DNA of 64,000 bases from Nonlabens sp. Hel1_33_55 (GCF_900101765.1 NZ_LT627735.1:558001-622000), one strand, 5' to 3'. Shown: positions 48,763 to 58,948, counted from the first letter of the stretch. Notes: generated from the letters alone by a model not told the origin. A program made the numbers and translations.

Positions 48763-49719
48763 ATGAACTCTACGAATACTGTCAAAGAAAAATTTTCAAT
48801 AAAACATTTACCTCAATTACTCTGGGAAAGTGCAAAACAGTGGAATCAAGACGACGTTTGGCAGCTGGCAGCGAGTATTGCCTACTATGCCATTCTATCG
48901 CTTCCAGGTTTACTCATTATTTTGATAAGTATTGTAGGCGTTATTTGGGGACAAGATATCGCTACCGGTAGACTTACTAGCGATCTCGCTGGTTTGATAG
49001 GTCTAGAAGCGGCAGAAGGTATTAATGAAATGCTCAAAGCAACTGATAAAGACAATGGTGTTGTGGCAACTCTTGTTGGTATCGCAACCCTAATATTTGG
49101 TGCGACTGGATTATTCTATCAGCTGCAATTATCACTCAATAAAATATGGAGACTCAAGATCAATCCCAAAACACCGTGGTGGAAAATCCTGACAGATCGT
49201 GCTAAAAGCTTTGGATTTATTCTTGTGGTTGGTTTTCTCATCTTAATCAGTTTTGTACTATCTACGCTCATTGGCTTGCTGCAGGATATGATTCAGGACA
49301 ATTTTGCAGACTACCTATTGTACGTGGCATATACACTCAATTTCTTTCTTGCAATTGCGATTATATCACTGCTTTTTGGTTTAATGTTCAGGTATCTACC
49401 AGATGCTGATGTTAAGTGGAAGTTGATATGGCCTGGAGCTATAGTTACGGGCGCCTTGTTTGAACTGGGTAAATTTTTATTGGAGCTATATTTTACAAAT
49501 TCCTCTCCAGCAAGTGCTTACGGTGCCGCAGGAATCATTGTGTTACTCCTGCTTTGGGTTTCTTACAGCGCGCTCATTCTTTTCTATGGTGCAGAGTTTG
49601 TAAAAATCTATGCCCAGCGCTACGATAGAGGAATTTTTCCCAATAGCAAAGCTGTCAAATATCGTGAAGAGGTCGTTGAAATAGAGCAAGCAACACCGGT
49701 TGATAAGGAGACAACTTAA
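48763..49719 (+). CDS. YihY/BrkB family inner-membrane protein
   Basis: Inner-membrane protein of 318 residues with six or seven helices and the family segments LAASIAYYAILSLPGLLIILISIVG, ATGLFYQLQLSLNKIWRL and NSSPASAYGAAGIIVLLLLWVSYSALILFYGAEFVK. The ATG at 48763 is a better start than the TTG at 48745 that extends the frame by six codons. The family was once called RNase BN, wrongly; its function is unknown. It is convergent with nhaD. Confidence 0.92.
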   Translation: MNSTNTVKEKFSIKHLPQLLWESAKQWNQDDVWQLAASIAYYAILSLPGLLIILISIVGVIWGQDIATGRLTSDLAGLIGLEAAEGINEMLKATDKDNGVVATLVGIATLIFGATGLFYQLQLSLNKIWRLKINPKTPWWKILTDRAKSFGFILVVGFLILISFVLSTLIGLLQDMIQDNFADYLLYVAYTLNFFLAIAIISLLFGLMFRYLPDADVKWKLIWPGAIVTGALFELGKFLLELYFTNSSPASAYGAAGIIVLLLLWVSYSALILFYGAEFVKIYAQRYDRGIFPNSKAVKYREEVVEIEQATPVDKETT

Positions 49720-49749
49720 CTAATTGATTTTGATTGTGATTATGTTGAG

Positions 49750-49769
49750 TTCGCTTTCGCGAAAGCGAA
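49750..49769. repeat. Dispersed palindrome, copy 14 (perfect, 20 bp)
   Basis: TTCGCTTTCGCGAAAGCGAA, exact, between the convergent ends of the YihY and nhaD genes. A run of A follows, so it is not a terminator for the plus-strand gene. Confidence 0.95.
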
Positions 49770-49787
49770 AAAACCTCAATCTTTAAC

Positions 49788-51083
49788 TCAATTAATTAAC
49801 ATAAAGGCTAGAATACCAGCAATGTAACCAACAAGTGCCAATAAGCTGATGTTTTTGAGGTACCACATAAAATCGATCTTCAAAATACCCATAATAGCAA
49901 CTCCAGCGGCAGATCCAATGATCAAAATGCTACCACCAGTACCAGCGCAGTAGGCGAGTAGTTCCCAAAACGTATTATCCACAGGATAAGTTTCCAATGA
50001 ATACATTCCCATGGCTGCTGCGACTAGCGGGACATTGTCAACAATAGAGGACAATACACCTATAGATGCATTTACCGCATAGATGTTGTTGAAATTATTG
50101 TCTAAAACCGTAGCAAGATCCACCAAATGTCCAGCCGATTGTAAACTTCCAACAGCGATCAAAATACCTAGGAAAAATAGAATGCTAGGCGTATCTATTC
50201 TGCGTAGGACGCCAGCTATGGTAAGAGAATGTTTGTGTTTAGGAGCTTTGGATTTGTGAATAATTTCTGTTAAGATCCAGACGATTCCCAATCCAAATAA
50301 AATTCCCAAGAAAGGTGGTAATCCAGTCAAACTTTTAAAGATGGGAACGAAAAGCAAAACTCCTATTCCAACAACGAAAACCAACTTTTTCTCATAATTG
50401 GTTACTGGAACCGTCTCATGGGAATGCCCTTCTGCAGATTCTATATTTCCTTTGAATCTAAAAGTCATTATGATCAATGGTACGAGTAGACAAATCAGAC
50501 TAGGCAGGAATATTTCTGTAATAATATTTGTTGCAGTTATCTGTCCACCTATCCATAACATGATCGTCGTTACATCACCTATAGGAGACCACGCGCCGCC
50601 AGCATTTGCAGCAATGATAAGTATGCCGGCAAACATCCATAGGTCTTTTTTGTCCTTGATCATCTTGCGTAGAAGTGCTGCCATTACAATTGCCGTGGTC
50701 AGATTATCCAATGCCGCAGATAAAAAGAATGTCAGAATTCCCAATATCCACAATAGCTTGACCCTATGAGTTGTGGTGATTCTATCTGTGATGATGGAGA
50801 AACCTTCGTGAGCATCGATAATCTCTACTATAGTCATGGCACCCATAAGAAAGAATAGAATTTCTCCTATTTCACCTATATGTTCTTTGAGTTGTTCGTC
50901 AATCCATGAAGCAGATTCACTCGCCTCGATTTGCGGGATTAGCGTATCGCTACCATATACAAATAGCACCCAACATAGTGTCCCAGTTAATAATGCTATG
51001 GCAGCCTTATCGATCTTTAAGGAATGCTCCATGGCAATCCCTAAATAGCCCAAAACAAAAACAACGATGATTGCGATGTACAT
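49788..51083 (-). CDS. nhaD: Sodium:proton antiporter NhaD
   Basis: Inner-membrane Na+/H+ antiporter of 431 residues with about 11-12 helices, expected in a marine organism. Typical NhaD segments are present: FLMGAMTIVEIIDAHEGFSIITDRI, AALDNLTTAIVMAALLRKMI, AANAGGAWSPIGDVTTIMLWIGGQI and the C-terminal VDNVPLVAAAMGMYSLE with an Asn/Asp motif. These carry the polar residues that move Na+. It is encoded alone, before the gltBD genes, on the same strand but about 100 bp away. Confidence 0.95.
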   Translation of the reverse strand: MYIAIIVVFVLGYLGIAMEHSLKIDKAAIALLTGTLCWVLFVYGSDTLIPQIEASESASWIDEQLKEHIGEIGEILFFLMGAMTIVEIIDAHEGFSIITDRITTTHRVKLLWILGILTFFLSAALDNLTTAIVMAALLRKMIKDKKDLWMFAGILIIAANAGGAWSPIGDVTTIMLWIGGQITATNIITEIFLPSLICLLVPLIIMTFRFKGNIESAEGHSHETVPVTNYEKKLVFVVGIGVLLFVPIFKSLTGLPPFLGILFGLGIVWILTEIIHKSKAPKHKHSLTIAGVLRRIDTPSILFFLGILIAVGSLQSAGHLVDLATVLDNNFNNIYAVNASIGVLSSIVDNVPLVAAAMGMYSLETYPVDNTFWELLAYCAGTGGSILIIGSAAGVAIMGILKIDFMWYLKNISLLALVGYIAGILAFMLIN

Positions 51084-51185
51084 GAATTCCTATAGATTTA
51101 AGAATCAAATATGCATCAAAATTCTATACTATGAATTGGCCGGATAAAAATTTAAGATATCCAACAGAATCAGAAAATCATAGTA

Positions 51186-52652
51186 CTACACTCTAGGCAA
51201 ATCGTTGTCGTCCTTAAGTGGTAAACTAGAAGACCCCATTAAATATTTATCCACGTGATGTGCAGCTTGACGGCCCTCAGAAATTGCCCAAACAATTAAG
51301 GACTGGCCACGACGCATATCACCAGCAGTATAAATTCCAGGTATATTAGTCGCATAATCCTTGACAGTAGCTTTAATATTGGTTCTGAAGTCCATTTCAA
51401 GTCCAAACTGATCTGCAAGAGTCTTTTCAGATCCTGTAAACCCTAAGGCTAACAAAGCAAGATCACAATCCCATAGCTTTTCTGTTTCCGGTAGTTCTTT
51501 TAATTCTGGACGTTGACCATCCTTAAAAATCCATTCTACTTCCACAGTTTTTAAGCCTGTAAGTTCTCCTTCTTTGTTACCTACAAATTCTTTTGTAGAA
51601 ACACTAAAAACGCGTTCTACACCTTCTTTGTGAGAAGATGATGTGCGTAGGCGCATAGGCCAATAAGGCCAAGGTTGATTTGCTGGACGTCCTTCTGTAG
51701 GTTTATCCAGGATTTCAAAATTAGTGACGCTTTTAGCTTTGTGACGATTGCTTGTACCAATACAATCTGATCCTGTATCACCACCACCTATAACAATCAC
51801 ATTTTTATCTGTCGCTTGAATGATGCCTTCAAAATCACATAGGTTGTCAACGTATTGATTGTTTGCTTTGAGGAAGTCCATGGCTTGAACCACACCTTTC
51901 AAATGGCTTCCAGGAATAGGAATAGAACGTCTTACTGTAGCTCCGCCACATAGAACGATAGAATCATAATCTGCTTTGAGCGTTTCTACACTTATGTTAT
52001 CACCTACGTGAGCGTTTACTTCAAAATTGATACCTTCTTCTTCCATTATAGCAACACGCCTATCGATCACATGTTTTTCCATTTTGAAGTCTGGAATACC
52101 GTAACGTAATAATCCGCCTACCTTGGCGTCACGTTCAAATACGGTAACATGGTGACCTGCACGATTGAGCTGTTGAGCTGCTGCAAGCCCTGCAGGACCT
52201 GATCCAATTACCGCTACTTTTTTATCAGTACGTTTTTTAGGTGGATGCGCTTCAATCCATCCTTCTTCAAAGGCTTTTTCAGCTATGTTTTTTTCAATAT
52301 TCTCTATACTTACTGGATCCTCGTTGATTCCCAATACACAGGCTTCCTCACAAGGAGCTGGGCATAAACGTCCCGTAAATTCTGGAAAGTTGTTTGTGGA
52401 ATGTAAAATGCGAGATGCTTCTTTCCATTTTCCTTTATAAACTGCGTCGTTGAAGTCTGGAATCAAATTACCTAGCGGGCAGCCGCTATGACAAAATGGA
52501 ATACCACAATCCATACAGCGTGCACCTTGACTTTTTAATTTATCCTCTTCTAGAGGAATTTTAAATTCTTTATAACCTTTGACTCGCTCATCTGGTTGTA
52601 CAGATGCTTCATCAATACGTTCATATTCTAAAAATCCTGTGATCTTTCCCAT
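51186..52652 (-). CDS. gltD: Glutamate synthase [NADPH] small subunit
   Basis: Beta subunit of GOGAT, which passes electrons from NADPH through FAD to the large subunit. The 488-residue product has iron-sulfur cysteines in RCMDCGIPFCHSGCPLGNLIPDFN (about 41-64) and CPAPCEEACVLG (about 96-107), an FAD motif VIGSGPAGLAAA near 149 and an NADPH motif VIGGGDTGSDCIG near 292. The CTAGDMRRGQSLIVWAI stretch closes the FAD domain. It lies 9 bp after gltB and is cotranscribed with it. Confidence 0.97.
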   Translation of the reverse strand: MGKITGFLEYERIDEASVQPDERVKGYKEFKIPLEEDKLKSQGARCMDCGIPFCHSGCPLGNLIPDFNDAVYKGKWKEASRILHSTNNFPEFTGRLCPAPCEEACVLGINEDPVSIENIEKNIAEKAFEEGWIEAHPPKKRTDKKVAVIGSGPAGLAAAQQLNRAGHHVTVFERDAKVGGLLRYGIPDFKMEKHVIDRRVAIMEEEGINFEVNAHVGDNISVETLKADYDSIVLCGGATVRRSIPIPGSHLKGVVQAMDFLKANNQYVDNLCDFEGIIQATDKNVIVIGGGDTGSDCIGTSNRHKAKSVTNFEILDKPTEGRPANQPWPYWPMRLRTSSSHKEGVERVFSVSTKEFVGNKEGELTGLKTVEVEWIFKDGQRPELKELPETEKLWDCDLALLALGFTGSEKTLADQFGLEMDFRTNIKATVKDYATNIPGIYTAGDMRRGQSLIVWAISEGRQAAHHVDKYLMGSSSLPLKDDNDLPRV

Positions 52653-52661
52653 GTTCTCCTT

Positions 52662-55600
52662 CTACGTAGTTATTAAATTTTCCTCTTCTAGTCTTAGCAA
52701 TGCTTGTCTGTATTCCTCTGGTAATATTTTAAGGAACTTAGGTAGTTCTTGCTTCCAGTTTTCCAATAAGCGTTGCGCTAGTGGGCTAAAAGTGGCATTA
52801 TAGTGTTGTTCGATTAAATCTCTTAATTGATTGATGTCTGCCTCATCAGTTACAGGATCTATGTTCAATCCTTCTGCATTGACTTTTCTTTCAAATGATT
52901 TTGTACCATCATAGATATACGCAATACCACCGCTCATTCCAGCACCAAAGTTTCTTCCAACTTCACCTAAAACAACAGCAACACCACCAGTCATGTATTC
53001 ACAACCATGATCGCCTATTCCTTCCACTACCGCAGTAGCTCCAGAGTTACGAACACAGAATCGTTCACCAGCCTTACCGTTAATGTACGCTTCACCAGCA
53101 GTAGCACCATAAAGAGCAACATTACCAATGATGACATTTTCTTCTGGTTTGATGGTTGCTTCTTGATGCACCTTCACAATCAATTTAGCTCCTGATAAAC
53201 CTTTACCTATATAATCATTTGTGTTTCCAGTTACAGATAAGGTCAAACCATGGGTTGCAAAAGCTCCAAAGCTTTGACCTGCAGATCCAGAAAAGTTGAT
53301 TTTCAATGTATTTTCTGGTAAACCTTGGGATCCATAGATTTTTGAAATCTCGTTGCTCAATATGGCTCCAACGGCGCGATCCTCATTAGTGATCTTTAAA
53401 TCAAGGATAGTTTTCTCTTTTCTAAATAATGCTGGATGCGCCTTGCTGATGATTTCTAAATCAAGCGCATCTTCCATTTGGTGATCTTGCTTTTCTGTAT
53501 TGTAGAGCTTGGTTCCTTCTGGAGCATCAATTTTATGCAGAATAGGAGATAGATCGATCCCACGAGTTTTGTAAAAATCAATAGCCGCATTACGATCCAA
53601 TTTTCCAACTTGGCCAACCATTTCGTCAACGGTTCTAAACCCTAATTTTGCCATGATTTCACGCAATTCCTGCGCGATGAAGTACATATAGTTTACCACG
53701 TGCTCTGGCTTACCCTTAAACTTTTTACGTAATTCTGGATTTTGAGTAGCAATCCCAACAGGACACGTGTTTAAGTGACATACACGCATCATGATACATC
53801 CTGAAGCTACTAGTGGAGCGGTTGCAAAGCCAAATTCCTCTGCACCCAGCAAACAAGCTACCGCTACATCACGGCCTGTTTTCATCTGGCCGTCACATTC
53901 TACTACAATACGATTACGTAAATCGTTCATGACAAGCGTTTGTTGAGCCTCTGCGAGACCTAGTTCCCATGGCAAGCCACAGTGTTTAAGTGATGTTAGA
54001 GGAGAAGCTCCTGTACCACCGTCAAAACCAGAAATAAGAACTACATCTGCTTTTGCTTTAGATACACCAGCGGCAACAGTTCCAACTCCAACTTCAGAAA
54101 CCAATTTCACATTGATTCGAGCTTCGCGATTAGCCGATTTCAAATCGTATATAAGTTGTGATAAATCCTCGATTGAGTAAATATCATGATGTGGTGGTGG
54201 TGATATCAACCCTACATAAGGAGTTGAATTACGAGTTTTGGCAATTTGTGGGTTCACTTTAGGTCCAGGCAATTGACCACCTTCACCAGGTTTAGCACCT
54301 TGAGCCATTTTTATCTGAATCTCAGACGCATTAGTCAAGTAATTAGAGGTAACACCAAATCTTCCTGATGCTACTTGCTTGATCGCACTATTTTTCCAGT
54401 CTCCTGTGGCATCCTTATAAAAGCGAGCTTCATCTTCACCGCCTTCACCGCTATTACTTTTACCACCTATACGGTTCATGGCAACGGCTAGGTTCTCATG
54501 AGCTTCTGCACTTATGGATCCATAGGACATGGCGCCCGTTTTGAAGCGCTTAACAATATTGGTCCATGGTTCCACTTCTTCTAGTGGGATAGGATCAAAA
54601 TTTGTGAACTCAAACAAACCTCTTATTGTCATCAATCGTCTGGATTGATCATTTATAATATCAGAGTATTCCTTGTAGGTTGACGCTTTATTAGTGCGCA
54701 CCGCTTCCTGTAATTTCGCTACTGATAATGGATTGAACATATGATGTTCTCCATTACGTCTCCAGCGATATTCACCACCCATTTCTAGATCAAGATTTCC
54801 TTCGATTTCCTGACGTTCATAGGCTTGTTTGTATCGCTTATTGATTTCTTTTTCTAATTGGTGTAATCCAACACCTTGAATTCTTGTAGTGGTTTTAGGG
54901 AAATAGGCGTTGACAACTTCGGTATTGATTCCAATACATTCAAAAAGTTGTGCACCACGATAAGAGTTGAGAGTGGAAATACCAATCTTGTTCATCACCT
55001 TCAAAATCCCCTTACCTACCGCTTTGTTGTAGTTTTCAATAGCTTCTAAAGGTGTAATTGAAGTATCGTTCAATTCTTCCAATTGTTCTTCAATGATCTC
55101 GTTGACCATATACGGATTGACTGCACTTGCACCATAACCAAACAATAGTGCAAAATGGTGCACCTCACGAGGCTCTGCAGATTCTACGATGATGCTTGCC
55201 TTAGATCTCAATCCTAATCGCTGCAAACCACTATTGATATGAGAGCAGGCGAGTAGTGCTGGAATAGGCGCAAGGTCTTTGCTTGTATTACGGTCTGATA
55301 GTATGATTAGGTTGAAACCTTTTTTCGCTTTCGCGGAAGCGGTCTGAAGCATTTCTTCCAGCGCATCTTCAAGCCCATTGTGACCTCGCTTAATATCGTA
55401 AAGCATTGGGATCTTTGCAATCTTAATGTCCGGATTTTGATAGCTTTTAATTTTATCTAAATCCTGTTTTGAGATTACTGGGTTTTGAATCTTTAGCTTT
55501 TGGCAGTGTTTCTCATCAATCTCAAAAATATTTGCATCCTTACCAAGTGTAAGACTGATATCTGTAATTAGTTTCTCTCGAATACCATCCAATGGTGGAT

Positions 55601-57164
55601 TAGTTACTTGCGCAAACAATTGTTTGAAGTAATTATAGATGAGCTGCGATCGCTGGGACAATACTGCAATAGGTGTGTCGCTACCCATGGAACCTATGGG
55701 CTCTTTGCTGTTTTTTGCCATGGGCAGGATGATGGTATCCACATCTTCTTGTGTGTAACCGAAAACCACTTTACGCTTCTCTAAAGTCTCCTCGTTCAAG
55801 AAAACCGGGCAGTCATTATAAGGTATATCTCTTAGATGCACTAAGTTCTCATCCAACCATTTGCGATATGGGTGTTTTGCCGCAATAGCATTTTTGATCT
55901 CATCGTCATTCACGATACGACCTTCTTTCATATTCACAAGAAACATTTTCCCAGGTTCCAACCTACCGTGAAATTTGAGGTTACTAGGTTCGATGTCCAC
56001 CACGCCAGTTTCTGATGACATGATAACAAAACCGTCTTTAGTAACGCTGTATCTTGATGGACGCAAGCCATTCCTGTCCAGTACGGCACCTATGTAGGTT
56101 CCATCAGTAAAAGGTATAGAAGCAGGACCATCCCACGGTTCCATAAGACATGAGTTGAACTCATAAAATGCACGTTTCTCATCAGACATGTATGGGTTTT
56201 TCTCCCAAGCCTCTGGAACTAGCATCATCATAACCTCAGGCAAAGATCTGCCGGTCATCAGTAACAATTCTACCACCATATCCATGGAAGCACTGTCTGA
56301 TTTTCCAGGCAAGACAATAGGCAAAATCTCTTTAATATCATCACCAAAGGCTTTGCTCTCCATCAATTCCTGTCTAGAAAACATTCTGGAAACATTACCC
56401 CTTAACGTGTTGATCTCACCATTATGGCACATGTATCTAAAAGGTTGTGCTAGATCCCATGTAGGGAATGTGTTTGTAGAAAAACGCTGATGAACCAGTG
56501 CTAATCTTGTTACAAATGATGGATCGTTCAGGTCTTTATAAAACCCTTTGATATCGCCAGGCATGAGTAGCCCTTTGTAAATTATTATTTTTGTAGAAAG
56601 ACTAGGCAAATAGAATTTCCCGCTCTCTGATATCTTTGACGAATAGATCTCATGTTCTGCCTTTTTACGGGCTATGTATAGAGATCTTGTAAAATCAAAA
56701 TCGGCTTGTTTGCTATCTGATTTACCTATAAATATTTGCTTGATAAACGGCTCTGTAGTTGTAGCAATTTTCCCTAAATGATTAGGATCAACAGGCACAT
56801 CTCTCCAGCCCAAAATATTTAGGCCGACGATATTCAGATGATTTTCTAAGGTTTTGATACAGTACTGACGCTGGTTGATCTTTTTAGGAAGGAAGACATT
56901 ACTTACAGCATAACTACCGGCATCTGGAAGTTTGAAATCTACATTTTTCAGGAAAAATTCATGAGGTATATCTATCAAGATACCAGCACCATCACCCGTA
57001 CGACCGTCTGCGCTTACCGCACCGCGATGTTCTAATTTCTCAAGTATTTGTAACGCCTTGTGAATGATGTCATTAGAAGTTTCTCCTTTGAGACTACATA
57101 TAAAACCAGCACCACAATTGTCGTGCTCGTATTCTGGATAATATAAACCTTGTTGCTTTAACAT
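52662..57164 (-). CDS. gltB: Glutamate synthase [NADPH] large subunit
   Basis: Alpha subunit of GOGAT, which makes glutamate from glutamine and 2-oxoglutarate. The 1500-residue length is normal. The class II glutamine amidotransferase nucleophile should be Cys17 (YEHDNCGAGFICSL) after removal of a 16-residue propeptide. The FMN-binding synthase domain includes SEVGVGTVAAGVSKAKADVVLISGFDGGTGASPLTSLKHCG, and the 3Fe-4S cysteines lie in CIMMRVCHLNTCPVGIATQ. The C-terminal GXGXG region (GAFATHGLTLSVTGNTNDY, GNVALYGATAGEAYINGKAGERFCVRNSGATAVVEG) is intact. A dispersed palindrome with one mismatch encodes TASAKAKKG near residue 608. Confidence 0.97.
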   Translation of the reverse strand: MLKQQGLYYPEYEHDNCGAGFICSLKGETSNDIIHKALQILEKLEHRGAVSADGRTGDGAGILIDIPHEFFLKNVDFKLPDAGSYAVSNVFLPKKINQRQYCIKTLENHLNIVGLNILGWRDVPVDPNHLGKIATTTEPFIKQIFIGKSDSKQADFDFTRSLYIARKKAEHEIYSSKISESGKFYLPSLSTKIIIYKGLLMPGDIKGFYKDLNDPSFVTRLALVHQRFSTNTFPTWDLAQPFRYMCHNGEINTLRGNVSRMFSRQELMESKAFGDDIKEILPIVLPGKSDSASMDMVVELLLMTGRSLPEVMMMLVPEAWEKNPYMSDEKRAFYEFNSCLMEPWDGPASIPFTDGTYIGAVLDRNGLRPSRYSVTKDGFVIMSSETGVVDIEPSNLKFHGRLEPGKMFLVNMKEGRIVNDDEIKNAIAAKHPYRKWLDENLVHLRDIPYNDCPVFLNEETLEKRKVVFGYTQEDVDTIILPMAKNSKEPIGSMGSDTPIAVLSQRSQLIYNYFKQLFAQVTNPPLDGIREKLITDISLTLGKDANIFEIDEKHCQKLKIQNPVISKQDLDKIKSYQNPDIKIAKIPMLYDIKRGHNGLEDALEEMLQTASAKAKKGFNLIILSDRNTSKDLAPIPALLACSHINSGLQRLGLRSKASIIVESAEPREVHHFALLFGYGASAVNPYMVNEIIEEQLEELNDTSITPLEAIENYNKAVGKGILKVMNKIGISTLNSYRGAQLFECIGINTEVVNAYFPKTTTRIQGVGLHQLEKEINKRYKQAYERQEIEGNLDLEMGGEYRWRRNGEHHMFNPLSVAKLQEAVRTNKASTYKEYSDIINDQSRRLMTIRGLFEFTNFDPIPLEEVEPWTNIVKRFKTGAMSYGSISAEAHENLAVAMNRIGGKSNSGEGGEDEARFYKDATGDWKNSAIKQVASGRFGVTSNYLTNASEIQIKMAQGAKPGEGGQLPGPKVNPQIAKTRNSTPYVGLISPPPHHDIYSIEDLSQLIYDLKSANREARINVKLVSEVGVGTVAAGVSKAKADVVLISGFDGGTGASPLTSLKHCGLPWELGLAEAQQTLVMNDLRNRIVVECDGQMKTGRDVAVACLLGAEEFGFATAPLVASGCIMMRVCHLNTCPVGIATQNPELRKKFKGKPEHVVNYMYFIAQELREIMAKLGFRTVDEMVGQVGKLDRNAAIDFYKTRGIDLSPILHKIDAPEGTKLYNTEKQDHQMEDALDLEIISKAHPALFRKEKTILDLKITNEDRAVGAILSNEISKIYGSQGLPENTLKINFSGSAGQSFGAFATHGLTLSVTGNTNDYIGKGLSGAKLIVKVHQEATIKPEENVIIGNVALYGATAGEAYINGKAGERFCVRNSGATAVVEGIGDHGCEYMTGGVAVVLGEVGRNFGAGMSGGIAYIYDGTKSFERKVNAEGLNIDPVTDEADINQLRDLIEQHYNATFSPLAQRLLENWKQELPKFLKILPEEYRQALLRLEEENLITT
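55326..55341. repeat. Dispersed palindrome, copy 15 (inside gltB, one mismatch)
   Basis: CGCTTTCGCGGAAGCG; it encodes ASAKAKK in the linker between the synthase and central domains. Confidence 0.88.
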
Positions 57165-57500
57165 AAACCTTGATTTTGAGCCGTGAAAACTCTTAAATAT
57201 ATCCTAATATAAAGGTTCTTTAGCGACCAAAAAAATAACCATTCAAGTTTTGCGAGATCAAGAATTAGACGCTGGATCAATTATGTTATACGGATTTATA
57301 GGTGTTTTTTCTTACGATATTCCCATTCAAACATTTTGGCTAAGAAACTTTTGAGAATGTACTATGAGCTTATTTTGAAAGATGTCTTAAGTTATTTCGC
57401 TTTCGCGAAAGCGGAACAAGCATCAATCTTTCTCAATACATAGCCAAACTTCATAAGAGGTCCTAGATTTATAGATAAATTTGCATCAACAATATTGACC
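57165..57500. other. Intergenic region between divergent gltB and TrkA-C genes
   Basis: About 335 bp. It should hold the gltB promoter on the left (a TATATTTA-like element near 57200 on the minus strand), one perfect dispersed palindrome at 57398-57413 and a TAAATTTG element at 57476-57483 for the plus-strand gene. No further gene seen. Confidence 0.65.
57398..57413. repeat. Dispersed palindrome, copy 16 (perfect)
   Basis: Exact CGCTTTCGCGAAAGCG, flanked TTT on the left and GAAC on the right. Confidence 0.95.
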
Positions 57501-58274
57501 ATGGTTGCTGCGATTTCACTTTTTCTAATAGTTACTCTATCTGCGCTCATCACTAAGATTGCATCCATTGCATTGATCCATACTGGTCTGTCTGCAGAGA
57601 GTGCCAAGTTCCAAGCAAGGTCTGCCTATACCGGTGCTGGTTTGAGTACCAAAGAAACAGAGTTGATCATGAATCATCCTGTACGACGCAAGATTGTCTA
57701 CAATTTGATGTTGATTGGTAATGCGGGAATCGTCACCGTGATGTCTTCATTGATTCTAACGTTTGTACTTCCAGAAACTACGGCCTCACGGTTATACGGT
57801 TTACTTATTATAGTCGTGGGTTTGACAGGTTTGTGGTTTGCTATACGTAGCAATTGGGTGGATCGAGGTCTTTCTAGAATGATTAGTTCTATGCTGCGTC
57901 GTTATACAGATCTTCAAGTACAAGATTTTGAAGCTGTTCTACATCTTAAAAATGATTATAAAATCAGCGAGGCAAATGTTGATAGTGACGGCTGGATGTG
58001 TAATCGTACGTTACAGGAACTCAACTTGCGCGAAGAAGGCATTACAATTCTAGGAGTTTATCGCAAGGGTGATGATTATTATGGTTCTCCTGCTGGACCT
58101 TTCAAACTAGTCTCTGGTGATGTTGTAACTATTTATGGAAAGGCAAGCGGCATCAAGAGCCTATATAAAAGGAAGAAAGATTTTTATGCTCATCTAGAAC
58201 ACGAGAGAGCTGTTGCTAAAGAAGAGGAACGTCGCAAGGCTGAGATTGAAAAGGCAGAAGCTGAAGAGGAATAA
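57501..58274 (+). CDS. Membrane protein with TrkA C-terminal domain
   Basis: Integral membrane protein of 258 residues. Two hydrophobic segments (about 5-25 and 70-115, probably three helices) precede a soluble region; residues about 155-225 form a TrkA-C (RCK-C) domain with GWMCNRTLQELNLREEGITILGVYRKGDDYYGSPAGPFKLVSGDVVTIYG. The segment after it is a charged coiled coil (AKEEERRKAEIEKAEAEEE). The ATG at 57501 is preferred over an in-frame TTG six bases upstream. It may sense a ligand that gates a partner, but it has no ion channel domain of its own that I can identify. Confidence 0.8.
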   Translation: MVAAISLFLIVTLSALITKIASIALIHTGLSAESAKFQARSAYTGAGLSTKETELIMNHPVRRKIVYNLMLIGNAGIVTVMSSLILTFVLPETTASRLYGLLIIVVGLTGLWFAIRSNWVDRGLSRMISSMLRRYTDLQVQDFEAVLHLKNDYKISEANVDSDGWMCNRTLQELNLREEGITILGVYRKGDDYYGSPAGPFKLVSGDVVTIYGKASGIKSLYKRKKDFYAHLEHERAVAKEEERRKAEIEKAEAEEE

Positions 58275-58548
58275 ACCTGTTTTATATATTATTCTATGAG
58301 TTTTGATGAAGATGGCAGATAATGTCATCTAGCGTTTTCTGAGGAAAACCACGAGTATTGCTGGAGGTCAAAACTTTTAAGATTTTATAATTCTGCATTA
58401 GGTGATTAGCAAATTTTCAATAAACACTACTTTATATATAGCTTTTTATATCATCCATTAATCTTAAGTACTCGTCTACTCGAGTATTTTCTGGAAGGCT
58501 CTATTCGCTAAAGAGTCTTAATTCCAAATTGAAATTCTAATACTATTT

Positions 58549-58564
58549 AGCTTCCGTGGAAGCT
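58549..58564. repeat. Dispersed palindrome, copy 17 (decayed)
   Basis: AGCTTCCGTGGAAGCT; arms match the family but the centre and outer bases have changed. Confidence 0.5.
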
Positions 58565-58823
58565 GACTGTTCACAATCCATTTTTTTTTGATTCAAATTT
58601 TTTAGTATAATATCAACCTTAGATCGCAAGATTGATTGCAGATAAATTCTTAATTCTACTTCTTAAAAATATCACAAGAAATGTCAAATCTGACGTCTTA
58701 TTAAAGTTTTTAACATGTTATCACCAAAAAAATAGCATAATTCAACATTTTTATTGAAGATTCATCAATGATTTATGATTGTGAAATTATTGTTAATATA
58801 ATTATTATGGGTTTTGAATGAAG

Positions 58824-58842
58824 ACCCTATAATATTTAGGGT
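58824..58842. promoter_or_regulatory. ACCCTA/TAGGGT inverted repeat upstream of the nitrogen operon
   Basis: Arms of 6 bp separated by 7 bp, about 107 bp before the porin start codon. The right arm continues GGGTAG, shared with the curli-upstream palindrome. Confidence 0.5.
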
Positions 58843-58875
58843 AGTTATTGATATAAATGTAAATCTTAGGTATTT

Positions 58876-58895
58876 ACCCCTAAAATTATTGGGGT
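58876..58895. promoter_or_regulatory. ACCCC/GGGGT inverted repeat upstream of the nitrogen operon
   Basis: Arms ACCCC and GGGGT separated by 10 bp, with AA/TT extending the symmetry; 53 bp before the porin start codon, where a regulator would contact RNA polymerase. Confidence 0.5.
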
Positions 58896-58948
58896 TGGTT
58901 GGTTTTAAATATAGTTTTAACGACTTAAATCAACCAAATCATATTACA

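Larger units (their letters stand above)
58275..58948. other. Long intergenic region upstream of the porin-glnK-amt operon
   Basis: About 670 bp with no convincing gene. It contains a decayed dispersed palindrome (58549-58564) and, just before the operon, two inverted repeats: ACCCTA-N7-TAGGGT at 58824-58842 and ACCCC-N10-GGGGT at 58876-58895. The size and these repeats suggest a strongly regulated nitrogen-response region. Confidence 0.65.

Noticed and set aside
49750..49769. Palindrome between yihY-like and nhaD as a bidirectional terminator
   Set aside because: It is followed by A, not T, on the plus strand, and there is no T run on the minus strand.
58814..58948. N-terminal extension of the porin reading frame
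   Set aside because: The upstream codons cover two inverted repeats, and the signal peptide begins at the internal ATG at 58949.
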